Positions 1-6,069 of a stretch of 12,047 nucleotides of DNA are shown here, one piece after another (the first letter of the stretch is position 1; every line of letters begins with the position of its first letter). This stretch comes from an uncultured Gilliamella sp. Lineage in GTDB: Bacteria > Pseudomonadota > Gammaproteobacteria > Enterobacterales > Enterobacteriaceae. The DNA is taken from NCBI GenBank assembly GCA_945291235.1, contig CALYQY010000074.1, positions 1-12,047 of the forward strand, read 5' to 3'. Made by a program: the position numbers and the translations under genes. The notes below the pieces were generated by a model that saw only the letters and a list, made by a program, of their open reading frames with translations, had not been told where the DNA came from and ran no database searches.

Positions 1-2
1 AT

Positions 3-116
3 TACCGTCTCACCCACGCAATCAGCTATAACCAAGCCCTAATCGAAGGATGGCAACAATACTACTGTCAGGTCATTGCACCTCAAAATAACACACTGTT
101 TATGTGTAATAGATAA
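3..116 (+). CDS. 3' end of an unrecognised upstream gene (partial)
   Basis: One frame is open from the window edge to a TAA at 114-116 and gives 37 residues, beginning YRLTHAISYNQALIEGWQQY and ending TLFMCNR. The peptide is hydrophilic, with two cysteines and a Trp/Tyr-rich centre, and no start lies inside the window. The first 60 bases are about 47% G+C and richer in C-ending codons than the tail genes that follow, which suggests a different origin or expression class. In lambda a Z-like or HK97-gp10-like connector protein would precede the tail terminator, but this tail end does not look like one. I do not recognise the family. The reading frame itself is likely real because the two other forward frames close within about 45 bases. 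Confidence 0.5.
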   Translation, partial: YRLTHAISYNQALIEGWQQYYCQVIAPQNNTLFMCNR

Positions 117-267
117 TTGTTTTATCAGGTGTAAATAGCTTTTTCTAATCGAATTTATTGAATAAATTTAAAAAACTCTTCCTTAATTTCTGAAGTTTTT
201 ATGAAATTTATAAGCAAACAATAATTAACAAGATCTATTTTTAAAATGTCGCTAAGGAGATGATAAT
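117..267. other. AT-rich intergenic leader before the tail genes
   Basis: About 150 bp of very AT-rich DNA without a credible ORF. An imperfect hairpin can be drawn from AAAAACTCTTC (171-181) and GAAGTTTTT (192-200), with four solid pairs (CTTC/GAAG), two mismatches and then A-T pairs. It ends in a T run and could be a weak terminator for the upstream gene. A TATAAG hexamer at 209-214 resembles a -10 box but has no good -35 at 16-18 bp. I see no confident promoter, so the tail genes may depend on read-through from upstream. Confidence 0.35.
254..260 (+). promoter_or_regulatory. Strong Shine-Dalgarno that selects a TTG start
   Basis: AAGGAGA lies 7 nt before TTG at 268-270. The nearby ATG codons cannot serve: ATG at 246 is out of frame, and ATG at 260 is followed by ATA ATT TGA. 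The strong ribosome site at ideal spacing therefore supports TTG as the real start of the tail terminator gene. Confidence 0.75.
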
Positions 268-675
268 TTGATTTCAACAATCTCAGCATTGCTTGAATCT
301 CACCTTGATATTATTGCAAAAAAACTAAACTTACCTGTTTTCGATGAAAATAGTGAAATTCTTTCTCATTCCGATATTTATCTCAGAACTTATATTTTAC
401 CAGAAGTAACAACAAGCGTTGATTCAGAAGGAAATTTGAAGGTTTATCGAGGTGTTTATCAAATTTCTGTTGTCGCACCTATTAATAGCGGTAAGTTACG
501 TTCTCAACAAATATCTGATGAAATTATTCAGCATTTTCCACTCAATTTAGAGTTAACAAGTCATAACTTTTCACTTTATGTAAATTCTATACCAAGTGTT
601 TATCCAGCAAAAATGGATAATGCTTGTTATAAACTACCGATCAGCTTTAACTATCGTGCTGATTCTATATTTTAA
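268..675 (+). CDS. Phage tail terminator-like protein (DUF4128 type)
   Basis: A 135-residue protein in the position of lambda gene U, directly before the tail tube gene. Its pattern fits DUF4128-type phage proteins: an N-terminal helix (ISALLESHLDIIAKKLNLPV, residues 2-21), then YLRTYILPE, a YRGVYQISVVAPINSG strand-loop, a helix with QQISDEIIQHFP, and a closing strand ending FNYRADSIF. Proteins of this kind form a ring that caps the tail tube when it reaches full length and prepares it to join the head. The start is TTG, supported by AAGGAGA 7 nt upstream. The tube gene follows after a 24-nt gap. Family and position agree; the terminator role is inferred from both. A general tail completion protein is the alternative. 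Confidence 0.8.
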   Translation: MISTISALLESHLDIIAKKLNLPVFDENSEILSHSDIYLRTYILPEVTTSVDSEGNLKVYRGVYQISVVAPINSGKLRSQQISDEIIQHFPLNLELTSHNFSLYVNSIPSVYPAKMDNACYKLPISFNYRADSIF

Positions 676-699
676 ATAAAATTTAAGGAGATATATATT

Positions 700-1356
700 A
701 TGGGTTTTGCTTTACCTAATGGTTCACGTGTGTATGTGCAAAAATCACACAACGAAGTAACTAACTTTAATTCAATTTCTAATGCTAAAGAAGCAGTGGT
801 AACGTTAAATTCAGGGCATGGACTAGTGGTCGGGGACGAAGTCATGCTCACTTCATCATGGACTAAATTGAATAATATTGTCGCAAAAATTTCTCACGTA
901 AATAACAATGAAGTGACTTTGGGCAATATTAATACTAGTAATACAACGGTATTCCCTGTTGGAGAAGGACAAGGAACTATCACCAAAATCACAGAATGGG
1001 AACAACTACCTCAAATTAAAGAGGTTGCTACTGAAGGTGGTGAACAGCAATTTATTCAAATTCAGTTCCTTGATGATGATGCAGAACGTCAATTACCGAC
1101 TATCAAATCAGCGAAAAGTAAAAGTTTTACCATTGCTCATGACAGCTCATTAACTATCTACACATTGTTACAACAGTTGGATTTAACCAATAATGTTGTT
1201 GCAATGAAAATGTATGTTCCTAAAGCTAAAGAAACACGTTATGACTCTGTCCGTATTGCTTTTGATCCGACGCCAACAACAGCCATTAATGATATTGAAA
1301 CTGTAAAAGTAAGTGCGACAGTTGAGTCACCAGCAATCACTTTCTATAAAGATTAA
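700..1356 (+). CDS. Major tail tube protein (lambda V-like, Phage_tail_3 type)
   Basis: A 218-residue structural protein, probably the repeating subunit of the non-contractile tail tube. The opening MGFALPNGSRVYVQ, a small beta-rich insert around residues 30-85 (VVTLNSGHGLVVGDEVML, then NEVTLGNIN), and the core EGGEQQFIQIQFLDDDAERQ followed by LPTIKSAKS are typical of phage tail tube proteins. Lambda V has 246 residues including a C-terminal Ig-like domain. This protein is shorter and ends SATVESPAITFYKD, so it seems to lack that surface domain. AAGGAG at 685-690 lies 9 nt before the ATG. It sits between the terminator and the assembly chaperones, exactly as V does between U and G. Homologues are made in many copies per tail, so this should be the most highly expressed gene here. 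Confidence 0.88.
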   Translation: MGFALPNGSRVYVQKSHNEVTNFNSISNAKEAVVTLNSGHGLVVGDEVMLTSSWTKLNNIVAKISHVNNNEVTLGNINTSNTTVFPVGEGQGTITKITEWEQLPQIKEVATEGGEQQFIQIQFLDDDAERQLPTIKSAKSKSFTIAHDSSLTIYTLLQQLDLTNNVVAMKMYVPKAKETRYDSVRIAFDPTPTTAINDIETVKVSATVESPAITFYKD

Positions 1357-1372
1357 TTAGGGCATTTTAATC

Positions 1373-1687
1373 ATGGCAAAATTTAAACTTATTGCAGATC
1401 CGACATTTAGATGTGAAGTTTCCATTCCGCGTCCTGGATTGGACGATGGTCAAATTAGCTTTGATTTCAAACATTATTCAGTTGATAAACTGACCGTGTT
1501 TGAGACCGAGCTTAAGGATAAACCTATCATTGAATTTATGATAAAAATTGTATCTGGTTGGAATTTGGATGAAGAGTTTAATCAAGAAAATTTAAATATC
1601 TTATTAAATAACTATCCTGCTGCTTGGCAAGCAATAACTAATACTTATTATAAAGAGATGTTGGGACAACGAGAAAAAAACTCATAG
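1373..1687 (+). CDS. G: Tail assembly chaperone, short form (lambda G-like)
   Basis: A 104-residue protein resembling the Phage_TAC_4 / DUF1789 group: MAKFKLIADPTFRCEVSIPR, then QISFDFKHYSVDKLTVFE, a GWNLDEEFNQENLNILLNNY segment, and a helical end. Chaperones of this kind coat the tape measure protein before the tube forms and are absent from the finished tail. A modest Shine-Dalgarno AGGG at 1359-1362 lies 10 nt before the ATG. The last codons before the stop are GAA AAA AAC TCA TAG and contain a slippery heptamer, so most ribosomes stop here and a minority shift into the next frame to make the long form. Position after the tube gene and before the tape measure gene fits G. Confidence 0.88.
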   Translation: MAKFKLIADPTFRCEVSIPRPGLDDGQISFDFKHYSVDKLTVFETELKDKPIIEFMIKIVSGWNLDEEFNQENLNILLNNYPAAWQAITNTYYKEMLGQREKNS

Positions 1688-1989
1688 AGCTTGCCACTGC
1701 ACTTTATTCATCAACGCCTTCAAAAGCTGAACTTGATTCTTTTGGGCTATCGGAAGTCGATTATGAAGATGAGTATATAGAAATATGGTCAGATAACTGG
1801 GATGCTTTCCAGTTATTCCAAGCCATGTCAACGCAGTGGAGAACAAGCATGAGTGGTATTTTAGGTCTTGACTATAATTGCTTGCCTTGGGTAATGCAAA
1901 TGCTTGATATTAAAGGAAACCAAAAAATTTTTAATGATATTCGGTTAATGGAAAGTCAGGCCTTAACAATCATACACAAATCAAAATAA
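1373..1989 (+). CDS. GT: Tail assembly chaperone fusion by -1 frameshift (lambda G-T-like)
   Basis: Join 1373-1681 with 1681-1989, read with a -1 shift, to give about 205 residues: the first 103 of the short chaperone plus 102 more. The extension reads LIELATALYSSTPSKAELDS and continues through FQLFQAMSTQWRTSMSG and LGLDYNCLPWVMQMLDI to a TAA at 1987-1989. This matches DUF1799-type second chaperones, which share the FQLF..MSTQWR and GLDY..LP.V motifs. No ATG, GTG or TTG occurs in this frame between the preceding stop (1651-1653) and the slip site, so the product needs frameshifting. In lambda the T part recruits tube protein while the G part binds the tape measure; the same job is inferred here. 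The frameshift is read from sequence only, and its rate is unknown. Confidence 0.85.
1675..1681 (+). promoter_or_regulatory. Programmed -1 ribosomal frameshift heptamer A_AAA_AAC
   Basis: In the chaperone frame the bases read GAA AAA AAC TCA TAG, giving the canonical X_XXY_YYZ heptamer A_AAA_AAC two codons before the stop. A shift here enters the 102-codon DUF1799-like frame exactly. It lies in a run of seven A residues (1674-1680), so RNA polymerase slippage could also contribute. A purine-rich AAAGAGATG at 1652-1660 is a possible upstream stimulator. No strong downstream hairpin is obvious; the best I find is a weak AGCTT/AAGCT pairing over a loop of about 30 nt. Confidence 0.85.
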
Positions 1990-2005
1990 CCGACGAAAGT
2001 CGGTT
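1988..2005 (+). terminator. GAAA-tetraloop hairpin between chaperone and tape measure genes
   Basis: AACCGAC (1988-1994), loop GAAA (1995-1998), GTCGGTT (1999-2005) form a perfect 7-bp stem with a C(GAAA)G tetraloop, an exceptionally stable RNA loop. It overlaps the TAA stop of the fusion frame and is followed by TATTT, a poor U-tract. It could be a weak intrinsic terminator that lowers tape-measure mRNA, an mRNA-stabilising 3' end, or a translation-control structure. The structure is clear; the function is not. Confidence 0.5.
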
Positions 2006-2024
2006 TATTTAATATGGGTAATCT

Positions 2025-4625
2025 ATGTCAAAAACAACTACATTATCATTAAAAGTTGAAACAGGTAATCTTGATAAAGAGATTAAAAGAATTAACGAGT
2101 TAGATGTAAAGCTTAAAACCACTGATAAAAGTTTGAGAACACTAAATACATCTAAACTAATGCATAACAATATTAGTAAACGTCAATTGGAATCTTTATA
2201 TAACCAAATTGGGGTCTATAATAAGTTATTAAGGATCATTCATCCGGTCAACAAAGCATTGGATAATCTGCTTTATGTGCAACAACAATTATCTGACAAT
2301 AATGGAAATGGATTTATTGATGCTCATGCTTTTCAAGTTTTTAATTCAATAATTGAAAGCTCTAAGTATCAATTAATTGGGATAATTGAATCGCAAGAAA
2401 CATTTGCCAATACAAGTGAAAAAATGAGTGCGGCATTAAGTCAGATTTCAAATCAAATGAAACAGATGTCAGCACAAGCGAATGTAAAGAAAAATCCATT
2501 AATGACACTGGCTGAACATGGAATAGAAATTGGTGAATTGTTCGGTCCTGTTGGGAAAGCTATTGGTACGATAGTTAAAGTGGGTGCCGTTGTCGGTAAG
2601 GATTTGTTTGACTATTTTGATAATGCTGTATCTGCCACTGATAGTTTAAATGAGTCTCAAGAAAAACTGTATAGTATTGTTAAACTAAATAAAGATGGAA
2701 CAGTTTCATTTACTGATGAATTAAAGGAACTAGCAAATATAAATCCCAAATTTGCGACTGCATTTATTCAGACTTCAAAAAGACTTTCAGAAAAATCAAT
2801 TGCGTCTTCAAAAGGTGTTTTTGAAAAAATTTTAAAAGAATCAAAGATTAATTTTAATCTCATAACTTATCATTTGGACTATATTCGACAGCATCCTAAT
2901 GGTATTGAAATACCTGAAAAAATTGATAATGTTTGGGAGAGTAAAGAACAATATAAAGAGGCAATGACAAATGTGCATGAACAAATCTTTAGTTTAGTAA
3001 AATCAAGCACTGAGCAACTTGCTAAAACATGGAATATAACTAATGAAGAAGCTAAACTTTTTTTAAATAAATTGTTGGAAATTAAAAATGCATCAAATTC
3101 ATTCGAGTTTGAAGCAAAATTAAATGATCTTGGGGCTTATTTTGGAGACATTTCATCAATAGCTGGAAAAGGAAATGATAATTTAGATAATTTTATAATA
3201 AAATTTAAAGAAATTATTACCAAAGTCACTAATTCAACAAAAATACTGAAGTCATCAAATGATTTAAATGGCAACCCTCAAGGCGATAAAGGCAATAGAA
3301 ATAAAATAAATACTTTATTTTCTTCAAAAAATAGTGCGCCGTCATTATTAAAAACTAGTCAACGTGATGAGAAAAATCTTCAAATTCAATTAGAATCATT
3401 AAAAGAACAGAATGCAACGATCGGTGCGATAACGGCAGAACGTAAAAAATACTTTGATTTGCAAGCTCAGATTAACATCTTGGAACAAGAAAACAATAAA
3501 AGTAGACTAACCGCAGAAGAACGTTATTTACTAGCCAATAAAGCGTCGTTACTTTCTCAATATGAAAAAAATGCGGCAATTTCTGAAGAAATCAATGGTC
3601 GAATCAAAGCCCAACAGATTTTACAAAATATTACTCACAATTCTACTCAATTACAAAATGAGATTGCAGATAAAAAAGCGACCTTTGGAATGACATCATC
3701 TCAATCATCAAGGTATCAAAGTCGAATTAATTTAGAAAGAAATAAGAAACAAGATTTAGATCCGAGTAATAATCTAAGTCAAGAAAACATCATCACTATA
3801 ACCCAAAATTACCTTGAGGCAGCTCAACTTTTAGAAGAAAGTTTTGTGCAAGAAGATTTACAAAAAGGAGATTGGATAGCTGGTTTAACAACCGGTTTGA
3901 AAGAATTTGCTGAAACATCTCAAGATGTTTTTAGTGTTGCTAAAGATTTTGCGCAAAATTCAATTGGATCTATGTCTCAAATGATGACAACGCTTGTCAC
4001 AACAGGCAAAGCAAACTTTCAAGAGTTTGCAAAAACTATCTTAGTTAATCTAATTGAAATTATTAATAAATTGATTTTAGCACAGATTATTCAATCTGCT
4101 TTAACGAGTTTTGGTGGTGGAGGAAAAGCAACCGGAGGGCTTCAACAAGCTTATACAGGGGGTGAAATTCTTGGATATGCTTCGGGTGGAAGTGTGGGAT
4201 ATGCATTGGAACCGGGCGGTTTTACCGGACGAGGTAACAAGTACCAACCAGCAGGAATTGTTCATAAAGGCGAGTTTGTTTTTACAAAAGAGGCAACTAA
4301 ACGATTAGGTGTAGACTATCTTTATAGTCTGATGAATGATTCTCATAAAGGATATGATAGCGGTGGTTATGTTCATACCTCTATTTCGGCTCCGATAGCA
4401 TTAGCCCAACGCACAACTCCTTCTTCAAATGCAATCACTGTTAATCCCAATATTGTATTAAATATGTCTTCAGAAAATAGTACTTCTACTCATGGCAATA
4501 ATACCGATCCAAAACAAGTTCAATCTCAAGTAGATGCGGTTATTAGACGGCAAATGAATGAGATGTTTAAAAAATCAGTTTCACCGGGAGGAGAGTTATA
4601 CAACGTCATGTATGCAATGAAGTAA
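2025..4625 (+). CDS. H: Tape measure protein (lambda H-like)
   Basis: At 866 residues this is close to lambda H (853), so a tail of similar length, roughly 130 nm at about 1.5 angstrom per residue, is expected. The first 600 residues are divergent, Lys/Asn-rich and largely helical. A hydrophobic stretch (GPVGKAIGTIVKVGAVVG, about residues 175-195) and a coiled-coil-like region (about 445-555) stand out. From about residue 616 the Tape_meas_lam_C pattern appears: DWIAGLTTGLKEFAE, then TTGKANFQEFAKTILVNLIE, a membrane-like helix, a Gly-rich hinge, and GGFTGRGNKYQPAGIVHKGE (731-750) followed by FVFTKEATKRLG. These C-terminal motifs are the strongest evidence. The ATG has a poor Shine-Dalgarno (only ATGGG about 7 nt upstream) and lies 20 nt after a stable hairpin, so translation may be coupled to the chaperone genes. 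Confidence 0.93.
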   Translation: MSKTTTLSLKVETGNLDKEIKRINELDVKLKTTDKSLRTLNTSKLMHNNISKRQLESLYNQIGVYNKLLRIIHPVNKALDNLLYVQQQLSDNNGNGFIDAHAFQVFNSIIESSKYQLIGIIESQETFANTSEKMSAALSQISNQMKQMSAQANVKKNPLMTLAEHGIEIGELFGPVGKAIGTIVKVGAVVGKDLFDYFDNAVSATDSLNESQEKLYSIVKLNKDGTVSFTDELKELANINPKFATAFIQTSKRLSEKSIASSKGVFEKILKESKINFNLITYHLDYIRQHPNGIEIPEKIDNVWESKEQYKEAMTNVHEQIFSLVKSSTEQLAKTWNITNEEAKLFLNKLLEIKNASNSFEFEAKLNDLGAYFGDISSIAGKGNDNLDNFIIKFKEIITKVTNSTKILKSSNDLNGNPQGDKGNRNKINTLFSSKNSAPSLLKTSQRDEKNLQIQLESLKEQNATIGAITAERKKYFDLQAQINILEQENNKSRLTAEERYLLANKASLLSQYEKNAAISEEINGRIKAQQILQNITHNSTQLQNEIADKKATFGMTSSQSSRYQSRINLERNKKQDLDPSNNLSQENIITITQNYLEAAQLLEESFVQEDLQKGDWIAGLTTGLKEFAETSQDVFSVAKDFAQNSIGSMSQMMTTLVTTGKANFQEFAKTILVNLIEIINKLILAQIIQSALTSFGGGGKATGGLQQAYTGGEILGYASGGSVGYALEPGGFTGRGNKYQPAGIVHKGEFVFTKEATKRLGVDYLYSLMNDSHKGYDSGGYVHTSISAPIALAQRTTPSSNAITVNPNIVLNMSSENSTSTHGNNTDPKQVQSQVDAVIRRQMNEMFKKSVSPGGELYNVMYAMK

Positions 4626-4914
4626 CGATATTAACCATTATAGATTCTTTTAAAAATCTCTAAATGGCATAATTTTAACACTTATTGAATATCAAAACAC
4701 AATAACAACTCATTTTTAATCATCCCTATTTCTTGGAATATCATCGTATTTTAGTCGTCTATAGCGCGTAAATGGATTCAGTTCAACACAATTAACTTAA
4801 TTTTTTATTGCAAAGAAAACATGAAGTTCAAAGTTAAAATTGATCACATAAATAAATATCCGTTTTGATGTTTTTAATTCAACTAAATTACCTAGACATA
4901 TTCAAAACCAAATT
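4626..4914. other. Gene-free gap between tape measure and minor tail M
   Basis: A 289-bp AT-rich stretch in a module whose other gaps are at most about 62 bp. The longest ATG frames are a 15-codon one at 4821 on the + strand and about 20 codons on the minus strand, neither with a ribosome site or recognisable content. An imperfect hairpin lies near the left end (4635-4667). TTGCAA (4808) with TAAAAT (4835) and TTGATG (4865) with TAAATT (4884) are promoter-like pairs with wrong spacing. I cannot assign a function. A degraded accessory gene or a small RNA region is possible. Confidence 0.5.
4635..4667 (+). terminator. Imperfect hairpin after the tape measure gene
   Basis: CCATT-A-TAGA (4635-4644) can pair with TCTAAATGG (4659-4667), nine pairs with one bulged A over a 14-nt loop. 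An alternative inner AGATT/AATCT pairing is also possible. The downstream CATAATTTTAACA has only a short T run. It begins 10 nt after the tape-measure stop and may mark an mRNA 3' end or weak attenuation. The stem is A-T rich, so the call is weak. Confidence 0.3.
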
Positions 4915-4920
4915 TTGTTT

Positions 4921-4926
4921 GAGGAG
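4921..4926 (+). promoter_or_regulatory. Shine-Dalgarno deciding the start of minor tail gene M
   Basis: GAGGAG lies only 3 nt before ATG at 4930. A longer frame could start at TTG 4915, but it would translate through this site. The ATG gives MKVDKFKWK, which lines up with the MKTFRWK start of lambda M, so the ATG is preferred despite the tight spacing. Confidence 0.65.
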
Positions 4927-4929
4927 TAT

Positions 4930-5271
4930 ATGAAAGTAGATAAATTTAAATGGAAAACAATGCATTCCCCCAATGGAGGGGAAAAAATGAGTATCACAGA
5001 AGTAAAATTTAATGATGGATATTCGCAAATTTGGAGTTCAGGAATCAATAAATCAGGTGAAACATGGGATTTGTCCTATACGGGTCATTGTAACGAATTG
5101 GCTGAAATCCGTCAGTTTCTTAACAGCCATATTATTCATTCCTTTCAGTGGGTTAACCCTTGGGGAGAAGAAAGATTATATCGTGTTCAAAACGAATCAA
5201 TCAAATCTGAATTTATCTCTTCGAATGTGGTAAAGCTAAGTTTTACTTTTGTCCAATCTTATGCACCTTAA
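4930..5271 (+). CDS. M: Minor tail protein M (Phage_min_tail family)
   Basis: A 113-residue protein close in length to lambda M (109). The start MKVDKFKWKT, the central VKFNDGYSQIW, and the late FQWVNPWGEERLYRV followed by VVKLSFTFVQSY match the Phage_min_tail pattern, in which lambda M has VRFGDGYSQ and a FLWTPP element. In lambda, M is needed for a functional tail tip and acts near the step where tape measure and tip complex join. Here it follows H after an unusually long gap and precedes L, K, I and J in lambda order. The 62 nt between it and L hold no gene. Confidence 0.9.
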   Translation: MKVDKFKWKTMHSPNGGEKMSITEVKFNDGYSQIWSSGINKSGETWDLSYTGHCNELAEIRQFLNSHIIHSFQWVNPWGEERLYRVQNESIKSEFISSNVVKLSFTFVQSYAP

Positions 5272-5333
5272 TTATTCAAATGTAGACCTCAAAAAATTTT
5301 CTTAATTAAGTTTTGGGGATTGATGGAGAGAAC

Positions 5334-6068
5334 ATGTCAATAACACAAGATTTACAAGCCATTGAAGGCAATGAGCTGATACAACTTATTGAAGTTGATT
5401 GTACAAAATTTGGGCTTGATGAGGTTTTACGATTTCATTCTCATAATATCTCTGCTGAAGGGTGGGCTTCCTTTGCTGTTGGAAATTTACCTTCTATAAA
5501 ATGGCAAGGTAAAGAATATTTACCTTATCCGTATGAATTAAGTGATCTTGAATTAAGTAGTACGGGTGCACAACCTACCCCTAAATTGTCAATCGGTAAT
5601 ATTGACGGAAGAGTGACTAGATTGTGTATAGATTATGATGATTTAGTTCAAGCGAGAGTAAAAATTCATACCACAATGGCAAAATACCTTGATTCAGACA
5701 ACTGGTTAGCAGGTAATGCCACAGCCGATCCAACTCAAGAAAGAGTTCAATTATTTTTTATTAATAATAAACGCGAAGAAACGAAAGCTATTGTTGAATT
5801 TGAACTTTGTTCGCCATTTGATATTCAAAATTTACAATTGCCTACCAGGCAAATCACAACAATATGTACTTGGTGTATGCGTGGATGGTACCGCTCAGGT
5901 ACAGGCTGTGATTATGCTGGAAATAAGTTTTTCACCAAAGACGGAATTGCCGTCGATGATCCGGCAAAAGATGAATGTGGAGGACTATTAAAAGATTGTA
6001 AAGCCCGACATGGTAATAAACCTCTTCCGTTTGGCGGTTTTCCTGCGGCTAATCTTCAAGGTAAGTAA
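5334..6068 (+). CDS. L: Minor tail protein L, probable iron-sulfur tail-tip protein
   Basis: A 244-residue protein (lambda L is 232) of the Phage_tail_L family. The N-terminal part has LIEVDCTKFGLDEVLRFHSH, then an IKWQGKEYLPYPYELSDLEL segment and PTPKLSIGNIDG, characteristic of this family. The C-terminal part carries cysteines at 178, 181, 192, 215 and 222 and ends PLPFGGFPAANLQGK. Lambda L binds a [4Fe-4S] cluster through four C-terminal cysteines. The 192-215-222 spacing fits the spacing I recall for lambda, with 181 or 178 as the fourth ligand. L forms part of the tail tip with J, I and K. ATG 5334 is chosen over an in-frame TTG at 5313 because GGAG at 5325-5328 lies 5 nt before it. K follows after 1 nt, implying translational coupling. 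Confidence 0.92.
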   Translation: MSITQDLQAIEGNELIQLIEVDCTKFGLDEVLRFHSHNISAEGWASFAVGNLPSIKWQGKEYLPYPYELSDLELSSTGAQPTPKLSIGNIDGRVTRLCIDYDDLVQARVKIHTTMAKYLDSDNWLAGNATADPTQERVQLFFINNKREETKAIVEFELCSPFDIQNLQLPTRQITTICTWCMRGWYRSGTGCDYAGNKFFTKDGIAVDDPAKDECGGLLKDCKARHGNKPLPFGGFPAANLQGK

Positions 6069-6069
6069 T

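Noticed and set aside
959..1153. 64-codon + strand frame inside the tube protein gene
   Set aside because: Out-of-frame shadow of a well-supported gene, Lys/Leu-rich, no ribosome site. The same holds for 4111-4308, 5012-5233, 5716-5991 and 11676-11918.
2014..2052. 12-codon frame overlapping the tape measure start, as a leader peptide
   Set aside because: No ribosome site of its own and nothing attenuator-like in its codons; chance overlap is likely.
2295..2717. Two EF-hand-like loops in the tape measure (residues 91-102 with DNNGNGFID; 220-231 with NKDGTVSF)
   Set aside because: The first lacks an acidic residue at position 12 and the second lacks Asp at position 1, so neither is a convincing calcium site.
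4821..4868. 15-codon ATG frame in the H-M gap
   Set aside because: Too short, no Shine-Dalgarno and no recognisable content.
4808..4893. Possible internal promoter before minor tail gene M
   Set aside because: The -35-like and -10-like hexamers (TTGCAA with TAAAAT; TTGATG with TAAATT) have spacers of 21 and 13 nt, outside the usual range.
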